From positions 138,351 through 202,350 of the forward strand of contig JAAOMT010000597.1 in NCBI GenBank assembly GCA_016748015.1: a stretch of DNA of 64,000 nt. The letters are read 5' to 3'. Origin of the DNA: Geosiphon pyriformis (taxonomy: Eukaryota > Glomeromycota > Glomeromycetes > Archaeosporales > Geosiphonaceae). Positions 60,802 through 64,000 of the stretch are shown in pieces. A program made the position numbers and the translations under genes. The notes beneath the pieces were generated by a model. It was not told the origin of the DNA. It saw only the letters and a list, made by a program, of their open reading frames with translations, and searched no databases. Every line of letters starts with the position of its first letter. Position 1 is the first letter of the stretch.

Positions 60802-60975
60802 ATGTCTTACAAAACCCAATACTCCATCCAATAAAGATTCAATATATTGAAAAGCTCACAGAACTGAAATTTCAACAATTTTCAGACCAGATCACTTCAA
60901 TTATCTTGGACTATTATTTTAACATTACAGATAGTACTTGGACTTCGATAGAACTTAGTCTTGAGAAGAAGATTA
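60802..60975 (+). pseudogene. 3' ORF of element 1, downstream half
   Basis: Continues the frame broken at 50765: VLQNPILHPIKIQYIEKL, LTELKFQQFSDQITSIIL and DSTWTSIELSLEKK. A purine-rich stretch and the 3' LTR follow. The frame runs through the junction once the 4-bp duplication is counted once. Confidence 0.65.
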
Positions 60976-61958
60976 TATTACTAGTAGAATTTTAGCTATT
61001 AATTAGCATGAAATTACTTTTATAATTTCTATTATTAATTAGCATATACTATTATTATTTTCAATATTACTCTTATTTAAATCAAATTATCAAATATTAT
61101 TACTCAATCAATAATCTAATTTGTACCATAAAAATTAAGATGATCAAATTACACAATACTCTGAATTATTTAATATAGTCAAAATTTGCCAAAATTAATA
61201 AAAATTGGCCGAAATAATCAATAGTTCAGTAAAATAACTTGTAGTTTGCTGAAATGTATTTTTAGTTCACCCAAATTATAGCAAAAAAAAAAGAGCAAAT
61301 TTAAAAACTAGTATTACAACAAATTGTATAAAAAAAGAGCTTTTCTCTTCAAAAAAATGTATTTTCTTATAGTATTTTCTTATAGTATCTTACCAATGCA
61401 TTTTACTTTAGATATTTTAATTGAAACAAATCATCTTTTACACATTCAAATAAAAATTAAATATTTAAAAACCAAATCCTTAAATTATTACACTTGAAAT
61501 TCTCTCAACACAACTAACATTTTGAAATTGATTAGCTACCAATTTCAATAAACTGTTAGTAACTCCAGGTCTGGATAAAAAACGTTTTCCTTGTTAGAAT
61601 TCTATTTTTTTTACATTTTTTTTATTTTTTTTTATTTTTTGTATCATAATTATTAGGATAGCCTACAGACAAGATTCCTGTAGAAGAGTTAACTTTTACA
61701 GCAAAGTAACTACACATTTTAGTGAGCTTTCAAACAAGCAATTCCTGAGAAAAAATTGATGTTTACTACAATGTAACTACAGAAAGTAACTGGCATAGAA
61801 TTGGTTATTTCACTTAAAAATCCAGCAGTTCAAATTATAGGAGATAATTTGAAGATAAATTCAGTTACTGGAGGTCCAACTACTTCCTAAAAACGTGAAT
61901 TCACAGCAAATTAACATTAACAACATTCAAGAAAAGAGACCAAAAATCTCTGGGAACA
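60976..61958 (+). repeat. 3' LTR of element 1 (983 bp)
   Basis: Begins TATTACTAGTAG and ends GGGAACA; matches 42008-42988 with scattered differences, mostly transitions. A purine-rich stretch (GAGAAGAAGA) precedes it, the likely plus-strand primer. Confidence 0.9.
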
Positions 61959-63545
61959 ATGGTTATTATTTTCATTTTTAAGTATAGTAGTATTTTTGGG
62001 TAATTTTGAAATATGATGTATAGTCAATAAATTGTTCTAATGTATAGTGTTGAATTTGTTTTTTTCCTAATAAAGTCTTTAATTTGTTGTATTATTTCTT
62101 GATTGAATATTTTCCTAGATTTGTCAATATATAATTTCTGAATATTCAGCTTTTGTTCCAATTGATAGTAATAATATAGTATTCGAAATTATTTTGTTTA
62201 TTGCTTCCAATTTTCTTTTATTAGTTCTATTATTGGAATTATAATGGGTATTTTTCCAAATATATTCTTTACTTTTTCTATTATCTTATCTGATTAGTGT
62301 CTTGTTTGGTTCTATAATTATTGATATGATGTAGTTTTTTTTTTTCTGTTTATTTAAATATTCTGGTAGCAAATAATCTGGTAATTAATAACAATTTTTA
62401 TTTCTATTTGTTGTTGATTCAAGGCTTGGAGTAGTTGTTGAGCCATTGTGTGGATGTGATTTGGTATTTTTATCTTCTATTGTTGTTTTTGTTGCATATA
62501 CTATGTTTTTATATATTCTTTTATTTAATTAATTTGACATGTTTGTATTGATAATTATGATTGGTTCTAGATCTTATGAAATCTCATCTGGTTGGATTAG
62601 TATTTATTGTACTCTTAGTTGTGAAATATTACTGGTGAATAATGATGTTGTGTTGTAATATGGTTTCAGTTGATCTTTATGTGCTGTTTTAGCTAAGATT
62701 TTGTTGTCTTATCTTAGTTTATAAGTTCTATTTTCTAGAATTTTTTCAATATAGAATAATCCATTTTATTTGGGATCAAATTTTCTATTCCATTGTTTTT
62801 CTACTTTGGTATAATGTAAAAATACTTTGTTTCTAATCTTAAATTTAACTGGTTTGACTGGTAGTTGGCTATCATGTCACTTTTTTTGCTTTTTTTATGA
62901 CTTTTATATATTGTTAGCTCCTTTTTGTCTTTTGTTTTCTAGAGTTTTTATTAAGTCATATGTTTTTTTTAGCAATGTTTCTTAAAAGTTGTCTTCTATT
63001 ATTGGTTCAGTTGAATATGTATTGATTTCTATCTTAACTGGTAATGTTGCTGTTTTACTATAAACAAGTTTAAATAGTGCTGTTTGTGTAATATCTTGTT
63101 TTATTGTCCAATAAGTAAATAGTACTGATGGTATAAACAAATCTCATTCATTCCGGTTTTTTTAACTGATTTTGGCTATTGCTTCACACAATGTTCTGTT
63201 GAATTTTTCTACTAAACCATTTGTTTGAAGATGATATGATGATAATAATAGTTTTTTGATTTTAAATCTTTGGCTTAATTCTGTTAATGTTCTGTTTACA
63301 AAGTGAGTTCCTTGATCTGATAACAATTTTTTTGAACATTTATGCCAACAAATTAAATTTTAATGAATGAATTCAGCTATAAATTCTGCATCTGCTCTTT
63401 AAATTGCCTTTGCTTTTGGCTATTTAGTGAAATAATCTATGGCCACTATTATATAAAAATTGCTTTTGCTGGTTATTGTTAACAGTCTGACTAAGTTAAT
63501 TCCAATTTGATCAAATGGGTGTCCTACTTTAATTGGTCTTAATAG
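61959..63545 (-). mobile_element. Element 3 internal part: integrase and 3' region
   Basis: On the minus strand this is colinear with 58360-59775 of element 2. From 63545 leftward: DQIGINLVRLLTITSKSN, KKLLSDQGTHFVNRTLTE, LQTNGLVEKFNRTLCEAI and VLFTYWTIKQDITQTALFKL. Next come KIRNKVFLHYTKVEKQWNRK and NRTYKLR.DNKILAKTAHKD near 62690. The 3' ORF remnant follows to 61959, where element 1 is inserted. It keeps part of the integrase core that is hidden by N in element 2. Stops abound. Confidence 0.85.
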
Positions 63546-64000
63546 TATTACTTATAGAATATAGAAAGTATATTAGCATAAATTAACCAATCAGAAGTAG
63601 TCATAGTAGATGTGGAATTTCAGGATTTCTTTTAAGAGGAATTGCAGGATTTCAGGAATTTTAGGATTCTCATACAAGGAATCACAGAATTCCAGAATTT
63701 CAAGATTTCTTCAAAGAGATTATAAAATTACAGAAATTTCAGGATTTTTGGTGTAAAAAATTGAGGAATTGAGGAATCTCAATTATGTATATATAGTGAT
63801 AGCATTAGAAGAAAAAAAGACAAGACCGCATCGACAAGGCAAAATTAGAAGTAAACTTTTCAGTTTAGATTTAATAAAAACAATCTTTTTATTTACAAAA
63901 ATTAATAAATAACTATTCATTATATCAAATTCACTTTTCACTATTGACTCTTCATGTTGATAGTAATTGATACTTAATCATACTGAAACAATAGCTCTTG
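63546..64000 (+). repeat. LTR fragment of element 4, truncated by the window end
   Basis: Begins TATTACTTATAG at 63546, just inside the pol of element 3. U3 contains tandem GGAATT.CAG.ATTTCAGG-like repeats (63620-63760), then the TATA box TATGTATATATAG near 63785 and the shared R/U5 block. It matches the LTR of element 5 (659-1507) better than that of element 2. The rest lies beyond the window. Confidence 0.8.

Larger units (their letters stand above)
42008..61958 (+). mobile_element. Element 1: Ty3/gypsy-like LTR retrotransposon, host of element 2
   Basis: LTRs are 42008-42988 and 60976-61958 with termini TGTTACC and GGTAACA (GGGAACA on the right). Flanking 4-mers are ATAG (left) and ATGG (right), a duplication with one transition. 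The interior is gag, protease, Cys-rich region, dUTPase, RT/RNase H, integrase and a 3' ORF. It is interrupted at 50765/60802 by element 2. Without that insert it is about 9.9 kb. Many in-frame stops make it inactive. It is inserted in element 3 in opposite orientation. Confidence 0.9.

Overview
The window is fungal nuclear DNA. The host genes have many short GT-AG introns (about 50-130 bp), compact spacing and fungal-type orthologues (GTR1, SEC7, YTM1, MET16, CDC20, CTK1, RPS14). They sit next to very AT-rich, repeat-packed DNA. The repeats (a Ty3/gypsy lineage carrying a dUTPase and a Cys-rich domain, LINE remnants, a Tigger/pogo-like transposon, Sel1-like repeats) point to an arbuscular mycorrhizal fungus (Glomeromycotina, Rhizophagus/Gigaspora type). 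That assignment rests on recalled family resemblance, not on a search.

Layout. 1-4700: decayed transposons. A reverse-strand gypsy element runs off the left edge (LTR 659-1507), followed by two LINE-like coding remnants in opposite orientation (1756-2935 minus, 3555-4223 plus). 4708-34250: a host-gene island with ten recognisable genes: the TORC1-associated Rag GTPase GTR1, a metallo-beta-lactamase-fold hydrolase, a TMEM41-like VTT membrane protein, the ARF-GEF SEC7, the 60S biogenesis factor YTM1, PAPS reductase MET16, a mitochondrial-type RCC1-repeat protein, an OSR1/SPAK-like GCK kinase, the APC/C activator CDC20, the CTD kinase CTK1 and ribosomal protein RPS14 (uS11). I reconstructed exon structures by hand from reading frame, splice signals and family conservation; only the 5' exon of CDC20 stays unresolved. 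34351-35692: an unrecognised gene fragment and AT-rich DNA. 35694-40055: a Tigger/pogo-like DNA transposon with terminal inverted repeats and TA duplications. Nested inside it is a second inverted-repeat unit (37510-39808) that carries a decayed Sel1-repeat coding fragment and a 51-bp tandem array. 41011-64000: a stack of nested LTR retrotransposons. Element 3 (minus strand; 3' LTR 41011-41864, integrase 62640-63545) is split by element 1 (plus, 42008-61958), which is itself split by element 2 (plus, 50766-60801). A fourth LTR (63546 to the window end) interrupts the pol of element 3.

Most interesting non-host content: elements 1 and 2 share the order gag - protease - Cys-rich zinc-finger-like region - dUTPase - RT/RNase H - integrase - an extra 3' ORF in the env position. 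The LTR U3 of element 2 carries four copies of a 40-bp repeat, each centred on the palindrome TTGCTYAGCAA (one copy degenerate in the 5' LTR). All copies are inactivated, largely by C:G to T:A changes. Among host genes, the OSR1-like kinase has three GRFx[V/F] peptides in its own tail, which is unexpected.

The host genes do not form a pathway. They cover nutrient signalling (GTR1), Golgi and ER membranes (SEC7, TMEM41-like), ribosome production (YTM1, RPS14), sulfate assimilation (MET16), cell cycle (CDC20) and transcription elongation (CTK1). Several neighbours are divergent pairs with short shared promoters.
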